In this document: positions 1-8,224 of the stretch, piece after piece | Numbering within the stretch: position 1 is the stretch's first letter | Layout of the letters: each line of letters opens with the position of its first letter | Origin: Pontibacter kalidii | Lineage (GTDB): Bacteria > Bacteroidota > Bacteroidia > Cytophagales > Hymenobacteraceae | DNA: 64,000 nucleotides | Assembly (NCBI RefSeq): GCF_026278245.1 | Contig: NZ_CP111079.1 | Coordinates: 1,180,501-1,244,500 of the forward strand | Reading direction: 5' to 3' | Notes under the pieces: model-generated | Told to the model about the DNA's origin: nothing | Databases searched by the model: none | The model's input: only the letters and a program-made list of their open reading frames with translations | Program-made: the position numbers and the translations under genes

Positions 1-1
1 G

Positions 2-445
2 GGTAAACCGTTCAGAGTTTATAAATTCAGGACAATGGCTGTTTGTGACGATGTGTTCGGCGGAATTATGTCCACTCAGAAAAATGATCCGAGAATAACA
101 AGGCTTGGACATTTCATGAGAAAGTATAGCCTGGATGAACTACCCCAATTCATGAACGTGCTACTGGGCGAAATGAGTGTGGTAGGACCAAGGCCCCACA
201 GAAGTTTCCTAAACAGGCAGCTGCAGGAAAGTGAGGATAAGTATATGATCCGACACTATTATAAGCCAGGTATAACCGGATGGGCTCAGGTAAATGGCTG
301 GAGAGGACCAACAGACACAAAAGAGCAAAAAAGCCAACGCACATTGCATGATATCTGGTATATGGAGAATTGGTCTTTCATGCTCGATCTGAAAATAGTA
401 TACATGACAATATTTGGAAGTAATACACATAAGAGTGCTTTTTAG
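2..445 (+). CDS. Polyprenyl-phosphate sugar-1-phosphate transferase (C-terminal part)
   Basis: This is the C-terminal end of a bacterial sugar transferase (WcaJ/PglC fold) that moves a sugar-1-phosphate onto undecaprenyl phosphate and so starts the polysaccharide repeat unit at the inner membrane. The frame is open from the window edge, and the residues before the first Met read GKPFRVYKFRTM, the family's conserved membrane-proximal motif, so the gene begins upstream. The conserved DELPQ, SVVGPRP and YKPGITGWAQVNG blocks follow in order. It faces the leftward polysaccharide operon and shares a hairpin with it at 615-674. The family is clear; the sugar cannot be read from the fragment. Confidence 0.93.
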   Translation, partial: GKPFRVYKFRTMAVCDDVFGGIMSTQKNDPRITRLGHFMRKYSLDELPQFMNVLLGEMSVVGPRPHRSFLNRQLQESEDKYMIRHYYKPGITGWAQVNGWRGPTDTKEQKSQRTLHDIWYMENWSFMLDLKIVYMTIFGSNTHKSAF

Positions 446-614
446 TCTTACGTACCTCTTATATCAGCCTGGATACTATTTTACGCATAAGACAAGGGAC
501 TTATACTTGCACGTAACCAGACATAACATCTGATACATCGCTACTTTTTGGTACCTCAGTAGAAATAAGCTTTAGTATACTTTTGGTATCGCAGGCTTAG
601 TGCTAAGGTCAATA

Positions 615-674
615 GGCCCCTACCAACAGAAAAGCTCGCAACTGATGTTGCGAGCTTTTCTGTTGGTAGGGGCC
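615..674. terminator. Perfect 28-bp hairpin between convergent genes
   Basis: The arms 615-642 and 647-674 are exact reverse complements with a 4-nt loop (tgat). The hairpin sits between the sugar transferase (+) and wecB (-), so it probably ends transcription from both sides. The stem is much longer than a usual intrinsic terminator, and its outer part is GC-rich with no long T tract. The rest of 446-747 shows nothing recognisable. Confidence 0.75.
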
Positions 675-747
675 TCTCCGTTATTCTGATCGTGAGTGAG
701 TGTAAGTTATCTGAAAACAGCTTACCTATAAACTTGTGAAAGGTGGT

Positions 748-1842
748 TTAGCTGTAGAGCTCTATTAATTTCTGAACAATCCTTTCTGATGCCTTGCCAT
801 CCCAAAGAGGGGGCACCCCGCCTCTTTTCCAATCTCCCTTTAGAAGCTTATCTAGATAGGGCTTAAGATGCGACGGGTTCGTTCCTATCAGCTCATTCGT
901 GCCGATTGTAATTGTCTCCGGACGTTCTGTATTATCTCTGAGTGTTAGGCAGGGTACCCCCATCACTGTGGTTTCCTCAGTAATTCCTCCCGAATCAGTA
1001 ATAACCCCTTTAGAGTGCTTTACAAGGTAATTGAATTGAAGGTACGATAAGGGTTCAACAAAATAAAGGCGCTCATCTGATATGCTAAGTTCCTCCAAAT
1101 GCCTGGCAGTACGAGGATGTACCGGGAAAATTATCGGGTATTCGCCAGTTCCCTCAATGATGGCATTCATCATAGCTTTTAACTTACTTTGTTCATCTAC
1201 ATTGGCAGGTCTGTGTAAGGTTAGGGTAAAGTAGGCACGTTCCTGTAGTTTAACTCCCCGCACAGTTATCTCAGGGTCCTTTAGCCTGCCAATATTGGAG
1301 AGTAAGGTATCTATCATCGTGTTCCCGACAAAGTGGATCCTATCAGGCTGAACCCCACTCCTCAGAAGGTTCTCATTTGCTGTCTGAGAAGTTGTAAAGA
1401 AATGATCAGTTATACTGTCCGTTACGATACGGTTAATTTCCTCGGGCATTGACATGTCTCCTGAGCGAATACCGCCTTCCACATGGGCTACATCCACCCT
1501 AAGCTTTTTAGCCGTAATGGAACAGGCCATTGTTGAGGTAACATCACCAACAACTACAACCACATCGGGCCTGTTTTCCAGGATCTCCTTTTCGAAACGA
1601 ACCATGATCGCAGCGGTCTGCTCTGCCTGTGTTCCTCCGCCGGCCTCCAGGTTAACTTCAGGGGCTGGAATATTAAGCTCCTCAAAGAAGTTCTCCGACA
1701 TTTTTTTGTCGTAGTGCTGGCCGGTATGTACTAACCTGTAGGTTATCTCTTTTCCGGCTTGCTGTGCTTGTTCTATCGCCTTTATGATGGGGGCTATTTT
1801 CATAAAGTTAGGCCTTGCGCCGGCAACAATCGTGATCTTCAT
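748..1842 (-). CDS. wecB: UDP-N-acetylglucosamine 2-epimerase (non-hydrolysing)
   Basis: WecB interconverts UDP-GlcNAc and UDP-ManNAc in the cytosol and supplies ManNAc for surface polysaccharide. The 364-residue length is normal. Visible family blocks are GARPNFMK (8-15), HTGQHYD (39-45), GDVTST with Asp100, HVEGGIRSG with Glu122, PEEINR (133-138), LHRPANVD with His210 and DSGGITEE near 284. The Asp, Glu, Glu and His match the residues known to be catalytic in the family. The start is an ATG. It is the last gene of the leftward operon, about 60 bp after the WecG-like gene. No wecC (ManNAc dehydrogenase) is present here, so ManNAc itself may be the sugar used. Confidence 0.95.
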   Translation of the reverse strand: MKITIVAGARPNFMKIAPIIKAIEQAQQAGKEITYRLVHTGQHYDKKMSENFFEELNIPAPEVNLEAGGGTQAEQTAAIMVRFEKEILENRPDVVVVVGDVTSTMACSITAKKLRVDVAHVEGGIRSGDMSMPEEINRIVTDSITDHFFTTSQTANENLLRSGVQPDRIHFVGNTMIDTLLSNIGRLKDPEITVRGVKLQERAYFTLTLHRPANVDEQSKLKAMMNAIIEGTGEYPIIFPVHPRTARHLEELSISDERLYFVEPLSYLQFNYLVKHSKGVITDSGGITEETTVMGVPCLTLRDNTERPETITIGTNELIGTNPSHLKPYLDKLLKGDWKRGGVPPLWDGKASERIVQKLIELYS

Positions 1843-1905
1843 AGTAGTACTGTAGAGGATGAGTAATGTGCAGTCATATTTAGGGAAGGTTCTAAGTTAT
1901 TAATC

Positions 1906-2652
1906 TTAAACAGCGGTTCTTTTCCGGTTATAAACCATCTCCCTGAGCAGGGCGTACAAAAAGTAGGTGTTACACATGGCGTAGCGTTTTGCAAGTCTTT
2001 TAGGGTCCTGCAGTGTCCTTACAAGCCACCTAAGCCCTAATTTCTTTGTAAGGGGGTCTAACTTTACGTCCCCTACAAAATACTCATAGCTTCCTCCCAC
2101 GCCCATAATCACCTTGGCTTTGAGGTTCCCGTGGTACTTCATTATAAACTCCTCTTTCCTAGGCGATCCAAAGGCGACAAAGAGGAAGTCCGGTTCGAAA
2201 GCGGCGATTTTATGGACCACCTCTTCCTCATGCTTTACATCGTAGTAACCATGCTGAAAGGCCACTTTCCCCATAAGCTGTGGGTACTCTTCCTCTATTT
2301 TAATTTTTACCCTACCGAGCAGCTCATGGGGTGATCCGAGAAAGAAGATTTTATAACCGCACTGGCTTGCCTCTTTAATTAACTCCACCATGAGTTCAGC
2401 GCCCGAGATGGATGAAATTTTATTACCGTGTACCAAGTACTCTGCAAAGGCAATAGACTGGCCATCAGGAATTATATGAGTACCGGATTGGAATAGAGTT
2501 TCCAGGTATTTACTCCTAGAGCCTTGATATAGCTTTAGCGTATTCAGGGAAATGACGGTTGACGTCTGCCCAAGCGCTATTTTATCCTTTAGTTCTTTTA
2601 TAAGGGTATTCCTGTCCTGCCGGTAGAGGTTGTACCCAAACAGCTTACTCAT
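1906..2652 (-). CDS. WecG/TagA/CpsF-family glycosyltransferase (GT26)
   Basis: This 248-aa protein belongs to the family that transfers ManNAc or ManNAcA from UDP onto a polyprenyl-diphosphate-linked sugar on the cytoplasmic face of the membrane. It shows the SLNTLK block with Thr38, IPDGQSIA with the presumed catalytic Asp63, FGSPRKEEFI (161-170), GVGGSYEYFVGD (184-195) and a basic C-terminal segment with GLRWLVRTLQDP. That segment is used for membrane contact in TagA. Its position directly before wecB, which makes UDP-ManNAc, supports ManNAc as the donor sugar. That substrate link is inference; the family call is firm. Confidence 0.93.
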   Translation of the reverse strand: MSKLFGYNLYRQDRNTLIKELKDKIALGQTSTVISLNTLKLYQGSRSKYLETLFQSGTHIIPDGQSIAFAEYLVHGNKISSISGAELMVELIKEASQCGYKIFFLGSPHELLGRVKIKIEEEYPQLMGKVAFQHGYYDVKHEEEVVHKIAAFEPDFLFVAFGSPRKEEFIMKYHGNLKAKVIMGVGGSYEYFVGDVKLDPLTKKLGLRWLVRTLQDPKRLAKRYAMCNTYFLYALLREMVYNRKRTAV

Positions 2653-2835
2653 ATGGCTACCAATTAATTGTGGATCTTATGTATTGGGAGCAGCTTTTAA
2701 CTGCTAAATTGTCGGAGTAATAAGGTGTTGGATTTACTGGCTTAAGCCCTTTCTGAAGTACAGAAATACATTCAAATGAGAAACTGGAGTCCTGTAATGG
2801 GTTTAAGGAGGAAGTAAAAGGAGAAGGTCCCAGTG

Positions 2836-3786
2836 TTAGCAAGACACCGGCTGTAGCAGCACACTTTGATAAACACTGAAAAGCTTTTCTGAAATTTGCT
2901 TATTGCTATATTGGGCGATAACTGGCTCCCTGTTTTGTATTCTTGGGAACGTCTTGCAGAGTGTATGAAGGCATTCAATATAAGCTTCCACTCTTTTGGG
3001 TACTATGTAGCAATGGTCCACTTGCTCACAGATTAACCTTACGTCGCCGACATCATTGGAAATAACAGGCAGCGAATTAACGATCGCTTCTTTTATAACC
3101 TGTGGGCTACCTTCTGTTTTGCTGCACATAATCAAGGCATCTGCGGCCTGCATCAGCCTTGTAACCTGGTCTCTGTTATAGCCCTTTAACTCCAGGAATT
3201 TAACGGACCTGGTGGTGGCTTCAGAAAAGGCCTTTACCACCTCAAAGGCAAACTCAGGGTCTTTCACCTTGAGGTCGAACCGGGAGGCAAAGAGTATCAC
3301 AAAATCTTTTTCGCCCCATCCGTAAGAAGCTCTGGTTGTATCTCTGTAAATTAGGTCAACCTCGGCATTGATGCCACAAGGTATTACCGTGCTCTTAGAA
3401 TCAACGTATGGGAGCATCTTGCTGGACACCAAAATGTTGTGGTCTGCAAGCCGGGAGGCCAGTAAGGAGAGCCTGCGCTCTGAGGATTTATTGATGTCAC
3501 TCCCGTGGTACGTAATGACTACCTTGCTATTGTGGCGGAATAAGAACCTACTGAGAACAGCCAAAAGGCCCGATAAACCATAATGCGCATGAATGAGGTC
3601 AACCGGATGGCGCTTCAGATAGCCGTATAAACGGTATGCGGCTTTGGTGTACCCTTTTAAGCCGTTGCTGCGCACAAGAAAATGTTGAATTTTTACTCCG
3701 GCACCGTTTTCTAGTGCGGTTGCCTGCTCTTCTACAAAGGGATGCGGCCTGCCTGTTTTAGAGCGACTAATGAAAAGTATGTTCAT
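2836..3786 (-). CDS. Glycosyltransferase family 4
   Basis: A GT-B fold retaining transferase of 316 aa, rather short for GT4. The N-terminal acceptor domain contains DLIHAHYG and VVITYHGSD. The C-terminal donor domain contains GYNRDQVTRLMQAAD and the EX7E pair in TEGSPQVIKEA, which binds the nucleotide-sugar phosphates in this family. It lies in the leftward run 183 bp before the WecG-like gene; that gap contains nothing recognisable. It should add one sugar to the lipid-linked repeat unit in the cytosol. Donor and acceptor are unknown. Confidence 0.9.
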   Translation of the reverse strand: MNILFISRSKTGRPHPFVEEQATALENGAGVKIQHFLVRSNGLKGYTKAAYRLYGYLKRHPVDLIHAHYGLSGLLAVLSRFLFRHNSKVVITYHGSDINKSSERRLSLLASRLADHNILVSSKMLPYVDSKSTVIPCGINAEVDLIYRDTTRASYGWGEKDFVILFASRFDLKVKDPEFAFEVVKAFSEATTRSVKFLELKGYNRDQVTRLMQAADALIMCSKTEGSPQVIKEAIVNSLPVISNDVGDVRLICEQVDHCYIVPKRVEAYIECLHTLCKTFPRIQNREPVIAQYSNKQISEKLFSVYQSVLLQPVSC

Positions 3787-3797
3787 ACTTGTAAATA

Positions 3798-4979
3798 TTA
3801 TACTATAGTCTTAGACTCTGTCTTGGCTGCTACAGCACTGAAAGTATAAGTACTCTCCAATACCTCGCTGTAAACCTGCTCAAAAGACTTCCCCATTCTG
3901 TTGATAGAAAAGTTTTGAAGTATGATTTCCCTGCTTCTGGAGCCCATTCTCTTTCGCTTTTCATGATTATCTATAAGCTCCAGGATCATGCCGGCGATTT
4001 CCACATCCGGCATGTTCTCAACCAAAAAACCATTCACGGTGTGGTCAACAAGCTCTTTTGTGCCGCCTGCTGCACTGGCGATGACAGGTTTAGATAAAGC
4101 CATGTATTCGATGATGGCGTTTGAAATTCCTTCTCCATTGGGCGAAAATAAAACCCCGATATCACAGGCATTCACTAAGGCTTCTACATCGTTTATTCTA
4201 CCTGGGAGTTTTATGAGTGGTTTCTGCTTAATTATTTCCTGGTACCTGCTAAAACTCAGGTCATCATGACTTTCGCCCACCCCGATGAAGGTTATATCGT
4301 CGCGTATCTGGGTTATATAGTCAGCCACACGATAAAAGAGATCATAATCCTTGTTGGGAGAGAAGGATGCACACATAATCACAGTGTAAGGCGTGCTTAT
4401 GCCGTACTTTTGTTTTACCTGGTAAGCCTCCGGCAGTTTTTCGAAACGGTTCATATCGACCCCGTTATAAATTACCTGGCTCTTGGAAAGAGGCGGCTTG
4501 AAGGAGCAAATTCCCGCGGCAGAATTAGACAGAATGACATGGGAAAAATGGAAATTCAGCTTGTCCACCAACCCGGGCAATGACCATTGGTTAAAGTTGG
4601 GAGGGGCAGAGGTAATTTGATTGTTCACGATGGGGAGTTTCTGCAAGATGGCAGATGGAAGCGAATAGAAGGTTTGCATGCGGCCCCAAGTATGGATCAG
4701 GTGTGGTTTAAATTCACGGCAAACTTTGTAGAAGTTGGTAACGATGCTGAATTTTGGTTGTCCGATAACCCTGTAAGGTATGTTTAGGCTGTGGAATTCA
4801 GGATAAAAGATGTCCTCTTTCGTCATTACCAAAAGCATGTTATACATGTTCTGGTTCTTAAGGTACCTTAAAAGCTCAAGAAGCCTTCTTTCTTTTCCAC
4901 CAGTTTGCAGGTTTCCTATAAAAAATAAAATCCTGATCCTAACTTGAGTTGAGGTATCGTTCATATATAAGTGTTGCAT
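3798..4979 (-). CDS. Glycosyltransferase family 4
   Basis: A GT4 transferase of about 393 aa. The frame can be read from a GTG at 5021, but the extra residues are not typical. The ATG at 4979, or the next at 4964, places the first beta strand (RILFFIGNLQTGGKERR, with its GG donor-side loop) where the family has it. The C-terminal half carries PGRINDVEALVNACDIGV and the EX7E motif in GEGISNAIIEYMALSKPVI. It is separated by 11 bp from the following GT4 gene and is probably in the same operon. The sugar is not predictable. Confidence 0.9.
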   Translation of the reverse strand: MQHLYMNDTSTQVRIRILFFIGNLQTGGKERRLLELLRYLKNQNMYNMLLVMTKEDIFYPEFHSLNIPYRVIGQPKFSIVTNFYKVCREFKPHLIHTWGRMQTFYSLPSAILQKLPIVNNQITSAPPNFNQWSLPGLVDKLNFHFSHVILSNSAAGICSFKPPLSKSQVIYNGVDMNRFEKLPEAYQVKQKYGISTPYTVIMCASFSPNKDYDLFYRVADYITQIRDDITFIGVGESHDDLSFSRYQEIIKQKPLIKLPGRINDVEALVNACDIGVLFSPNGEGISNAIIEYMALSKPVIASAAGGTKELVDHTVNGFLVENMPDVEIAGMILELIDNHEKRKRMGSRSREIILQNFSINRMGKSFEQVYSEVLESTYTFSAVAAKTESKTIV

Positions 4980-5056
4980 GTCAAAGAAGGTATGAGTAGG
5001 CCTAAAAAAGCGTGTCAGCACTTGCTCATGTTAAGGCCTGAACATGTTCATCCGCG

Positions 5057-6169
5057 CTAGTTATTATTGAGAAAACACAATAGCCTCTTTGCAAGCACCT
5101 CATGGTCATGATGCTGTAGCACGTAGGTAAGCGCATTGGCGGACATTTGCACGTAGTCGGTAGGGGAGACAGTCCTTAGCTGGTTTAACAGGTCCTCTAC
5201 ATCATGGTAAACTATGCCTAACCTGTTCGCTTGTATAAACCCATCGGGGTTTACCTTGGCGCTGCTGATAATCGGTGTCCCTACTGTCATCGCCTCTAGA
5301 AAGGTGTTGCTGAAACCTTCATAATGGGAGGTGTTCAGCAAATACTTGGCCTTAGCCAGAAAGGTGGGTATTTCCTTTCTGCTCAGAAAGCCTGAAAATT
5401 CTACATTGGGAAGCTCACGCAGCTTGCTTACGTATAATTGGGTGTCTGCATCGGCACCAGGCAGCTCTTTTCCAGCAATCCTGAATTGCTCGCCTGTAAG
5501 GCTGCTGGCTATCTTATAAAGCAGCCCCAGGTTTTTCTGGTACTGGAACAGGCCGACCCAGGCGATGTATTTCCTTTCTTGGAAGGAGCCGGCGCTTTGC
5601 GGATGAGTCAGAAAAATAGGGTTTGGAATCTTAATAGCTTGTTTAGTGGGGTATTTCTTCCTGATCTGATCAAGCTGATACCCATTTTGGCACAAAATAC
5701 AGTGCGCCATCTTGATGCCCATTTCCAGAAAGAGGCGCTTGAGTTTTGAGTGATGCTTGTTTATGCGCTCGTCTAACAGGTTGTCGTTGGAAATGCGGAG
5801 CAGGTACTTAATGTGGAGCAGGTGGCAGAAGGAGGCGATGAAAAAGGAAGCCCAACCCGGCACGCTCTGGTATAAATAGTCTGGCTTTACCTGCTTTACG
5901 GTGTTATAAAGGTAGGGGAGGCGGTAGTATCCCCATCTTATCCATCGTATGCCTTTCTGGTTATCGTATAAGGGTACAATCTTAAATTCTCTGTACTCCT
6001 CTTTTAGAACAGCGCCTGTATCATTACCTGTAAGAATATATACCTCCTGCCCAACTTTAGTTAATCCCCGTATCCAGCTGAAGGTTTGCACAGCTGCTCC
6101 TCCTGAGGGTTTCTCTTGTTGCTGTAAAATATTGATCAACTGATCATCGTAAAAAAGGAATCTAGCCAT
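5057..6169 (-). CDS. Glycosyltransferase family 4
   Basis: A 370-aa GT4 transferase starting at an ATG. The N-terminal domain contains KPSGGAAVQTFSWIRGL, the glycine loop that contacts donor and acceptor. The C-terminal domain shows YIAWVGLFQYQKNLGLL, the usual first strand of the donor domain, and the EX7E motif in YEGFSNTFLEAMTVGTPII. It belongs to the leftward polysaccharide run, 79 bp after the GT2 gene. It is expected to work on the cytosolic face on the lipid-linked oligosaccharide. Family certain, specificity unknown. Confidence 0.92.
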   Translation of the reverse strand: MARFLFYDDQLINILQQQEKPSGGAAVQTFSWIRGLTKVGQEVYILTGNDTGAVLKEEYREFKIVPLYDNQKGIRWIRWGYYRLPYLYNTVKQVKPDYLYQSVPGWASFFIASFCHLLHIKYLLRISNDNLLDERINKHHSKLKRLFLEMGIKMAHCILCQNGYQLDQIRKKYPTKQAIKIPNPIFLTHPQSAGSFQERKYIAWVGLFQYQKNLGLLYKIASSLTGEQFRIAGKELPGADADTQLYVSKLRELPNVEFSGFLSRKEIPTFLAKAKYLLNTSHYEGFSNTFLEAMTVGTPIISSAKVNPDGFIQANRLGIVYHDVEDLLNQLRTVSPTDYVQMSANALTYVLQHHDHEVLAKRLLCFLNNN

Positions 6170-6248
6170 AGTAACGCACGGTAAGCTTATTTATACCCGT
6201 TAAGCAAAGGCTGTTTAACGGAAAGGGATTATACTTTTGGCTCCTCTA

Positions 6249-7205
6249 CTAGGCAAGCTGCAGAATGGTCTTTTGCGCAATGGTTTTGCCGGCTCTGGCA
6301 AGTCTTGATTTAGTGTTCTTGTAGATCGGGAGCATTTGGCGGAGTAGCGGGATCATAAAGTTTGGCAGCCTGTTTAGGATATACAACTGTCGCCACTTCT
6401 GTCTGTACAGGGTGGTATACTTTGTGTCTTTTTCTATCTTATGGCTTTGCCGCTGCGGGGACCCGTAGGCATACCGTATTCCCGCACTTAAAGCCTTTAG
6501 CGCAATAAATTCATTTCGGTAGTAGTTGCCACCTTCATACAGGTCCAGCCATGACTCACGGCAGGAGTCAGGCTTTCCCCTGCGCTGGTTAAAGGTGCTG
6601 TTTCGGTTATCATAGGTAACCATCACTTTGGGCGTGAACACGATCTTATAGTTTATGGCAATCTTCGCCCAGGTGTAGTCATCCTCGCCGCCAACCATGC
6701 CAATGGGAAATCCTCCTACCTTATCTAAAACGGACCTGTGAAGCACAATAGCGGAAGTTCGCATGATAGGATTTCTTGTTCTCTCCTCGAAGAAGTCACC
6801 TATGATCCCTTCCGGTAGCCCATCGCATTTAATGGAGGTTCTGTTCTGGGTTATAGCCCTGTAAGCGCAGGTAAACACAGCGTACTCTTTATACTTCCTG
6901 ATCAGCTTACGCATTTGCCATAGGTAGCCCGGATCCCAGATATCATCTGCATCAAGGAAGGCGAGGTAACTGCGGCTCGCTTTCCTTACCGCATTGTTTC
7001 TGGCCTGAGATACACCAAGATTTTGCTGGGAGTAAACCTGTATCCGGTTATCCTTAAAAGAGGAAGCAATAGCAAGGCTCTTGTCTGTGGACCCGTCATT
7101 CATGATAATAACTTCAAAATCCTTGAACGATTGGTTTAAAACAGAGGCTATCGTGGTTGCTACCGTTAACTCTTTATTATAAAGTGGAATTATAACGCTG
7201 AACAA
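6249..7205 (-). CDS. Glycosyltransferase family 2
   Basis: An inverting GT-A transferase of 318 aa. The N-terminus SVIIPLYNKE, the NDGSTD block (36-41) and the metal-binding DADD (85-88) are the standard family marks. GEDDYTW in the middle supplies the second acidic motif. The codon that places the N-terminus as in the family is TTG (7203-7205); there is no ATG or GTG upstream before an in-frame stop, so a TTG start is likely. The C-terminal 100 residues are basic and may hold the protein at the membrane. It is the only GT2 in this locus. Confidence 0.92.
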   Translation of the reverse strand: MFSVIIPLYNKELTVATTIASVLNQSFKDFEVIIMNDGSTDKSLAIASSFKDNRIQVYSQQNLGVSQARNNAVRKASRSYLAFLDADDIWDPGYLWQMRKLIRKYKEYAVFTCAYRAITQNRTSIKCDGLPEGIIGDFFEERTRNPIMRTSAIVLHRSVLDKVGGFPIGMVGGEDDYTWAKIAINYKIVFTPKVMVTYDNRNSTFNQRRGKPDSCRESWLDLYEGGNYYRNEFIALKALSAGIRYAYGSPQRQSHKIEKDTKYTTLYRQKWRQLYILNRLPNFMIPLLRQMLPIYKNTKSRLARAGKTIAQKTILQLA

Positions 7206-7302
7206 TCGGGTGTTTTTTGCTGACGTTGTTATTACCTAAAAAGACTACACCAGACGTTACCGTCTCTTCACAGGGCCTAAGCGATCAGCTGCAATCCTAT
7301 AA

Positions 7303-8070
7303 CTACGGCGATGGCTTTAGGCTGTTCAGGAGGTGATTGATAAAATGCATGTTTTCATTGATGGGCTTTTCCCCATCAATTTTAGCTACAAACACATTGT
7401 AAGTTCGAGCTTGCTCCACGAGGATGTGCAGTAGGCTTTGCCATCTCCCAATGTCGACGAGTAACTCTCCGTCGTCTTTCCCCAGATGTGAGGCGATCAC
7501 TTTTTTCCTGCCTCTGAGCCGGTTGTAAATGGTATTCCGGTTTTCTGTATCTATAAAAAGTATGGCGCGCGGAAGAGGCAGCAGTGTCAAGTAAGTCGAT
7601 ATCACCTCGGACACATACACATCATCGTCATGGATGAAAAAGGACTTCTGCAACAAGCCTTCGTTAACAAGACAAGGTTTGGGGCAATCACTTTCCAAAA
7701 TAGCCTGGTACCTGCAGAAATCACAGAAAAGAAAGTAGGCAGCCCTAAAGCGCTTGTCTATTTCCTGGTGGTTGTATACCCTGGTATCAGAAAGTAGGTT
7801 CCAGAAGAAGCTGGCTAGCTCAGGATGGTTCGCAGCGAACCTGAGGCCAAAGTCTGGCGGCAACCTTTTACTTGGCTTCTTCCGAAGGAATTTTCGTCCG
7901 TAATGCAGGATGAAGTCATTAAACTCTATGATGGAGGGCTTCTCTGGCGCTAAAAGCGCCTCCGGATAAATCCAGTTACTGCTCGGTTCCCAATTATCAC
8001 ACAATGATTCATAAATAGACGTTTTGCCTATGCCAGGAGGACCTATGATTTCAATTATTTTCGGGTGCAT
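7303..8070 (-). CDS. P-loop NTPase of unknown role in polysaccharide locus
   Basis: I do not recognise a named family. The ATG at 8070 gives 255 aa and puts a Walker A motif (GPPGIGKT) at residues 10-17 directly after a beta strand, as in nucleotide or small-molecule kinases. The frame also runs from a TTG at 8214, but that extension is lysine- and tyrosine-rich with no domain. Later segments include RAILFIDTENRNTIYNRLRGR, which resembles the substrate and lid part of kinases. It lies between the GT2 gene and another P-loop protein, so it may phosphorylate a sugar, a lipid or a polymer end. That is inference only. Confidence 0.7.
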   Translation of the reverse strand: MHPKIIEIIGPPGIGKTSIYESLCDNWEPSSNWIYPEALLAPEKPSIIEFNDFILHYGRKFLRKKPSKRLPPDFGLRFAANHPELASFFWNLLSDTRVYNHQEIDKRFRAAYFLFCDFCRYQAILESDCPKPCLVNEGLLQKSFFIHDDDVYVSEVISTYLTLLPLPRAILFIDTENRNTIYNRLRGRKKVIASHLGKDDGELLVDIGRWQSLLHILVEQARTYNVFVAKIDGEKPINENMHFINHLLNSLKPSP

Positions 8071-8224
8071 TGTGTGGTCTAAATACTTTTTTACTGTGAG
8101 ACAAGTATAAACAGGCGCGTATATTTTATATTCAGTACTTAAAATATAGGACTTTATACGGATGTTTTGTGTTCTTGTTTTTGTATAAAAAGTATTTGTA
8201 TAAAAAAGTTTCAATATTGAACGG

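Noticed and set aside
2657..2842. 61-aa frame between two glycosyltransferase genes
   Set aside because: No signal, domain or codon bias; it overlaps the end of the GT4 gene. Treated as intergenic.
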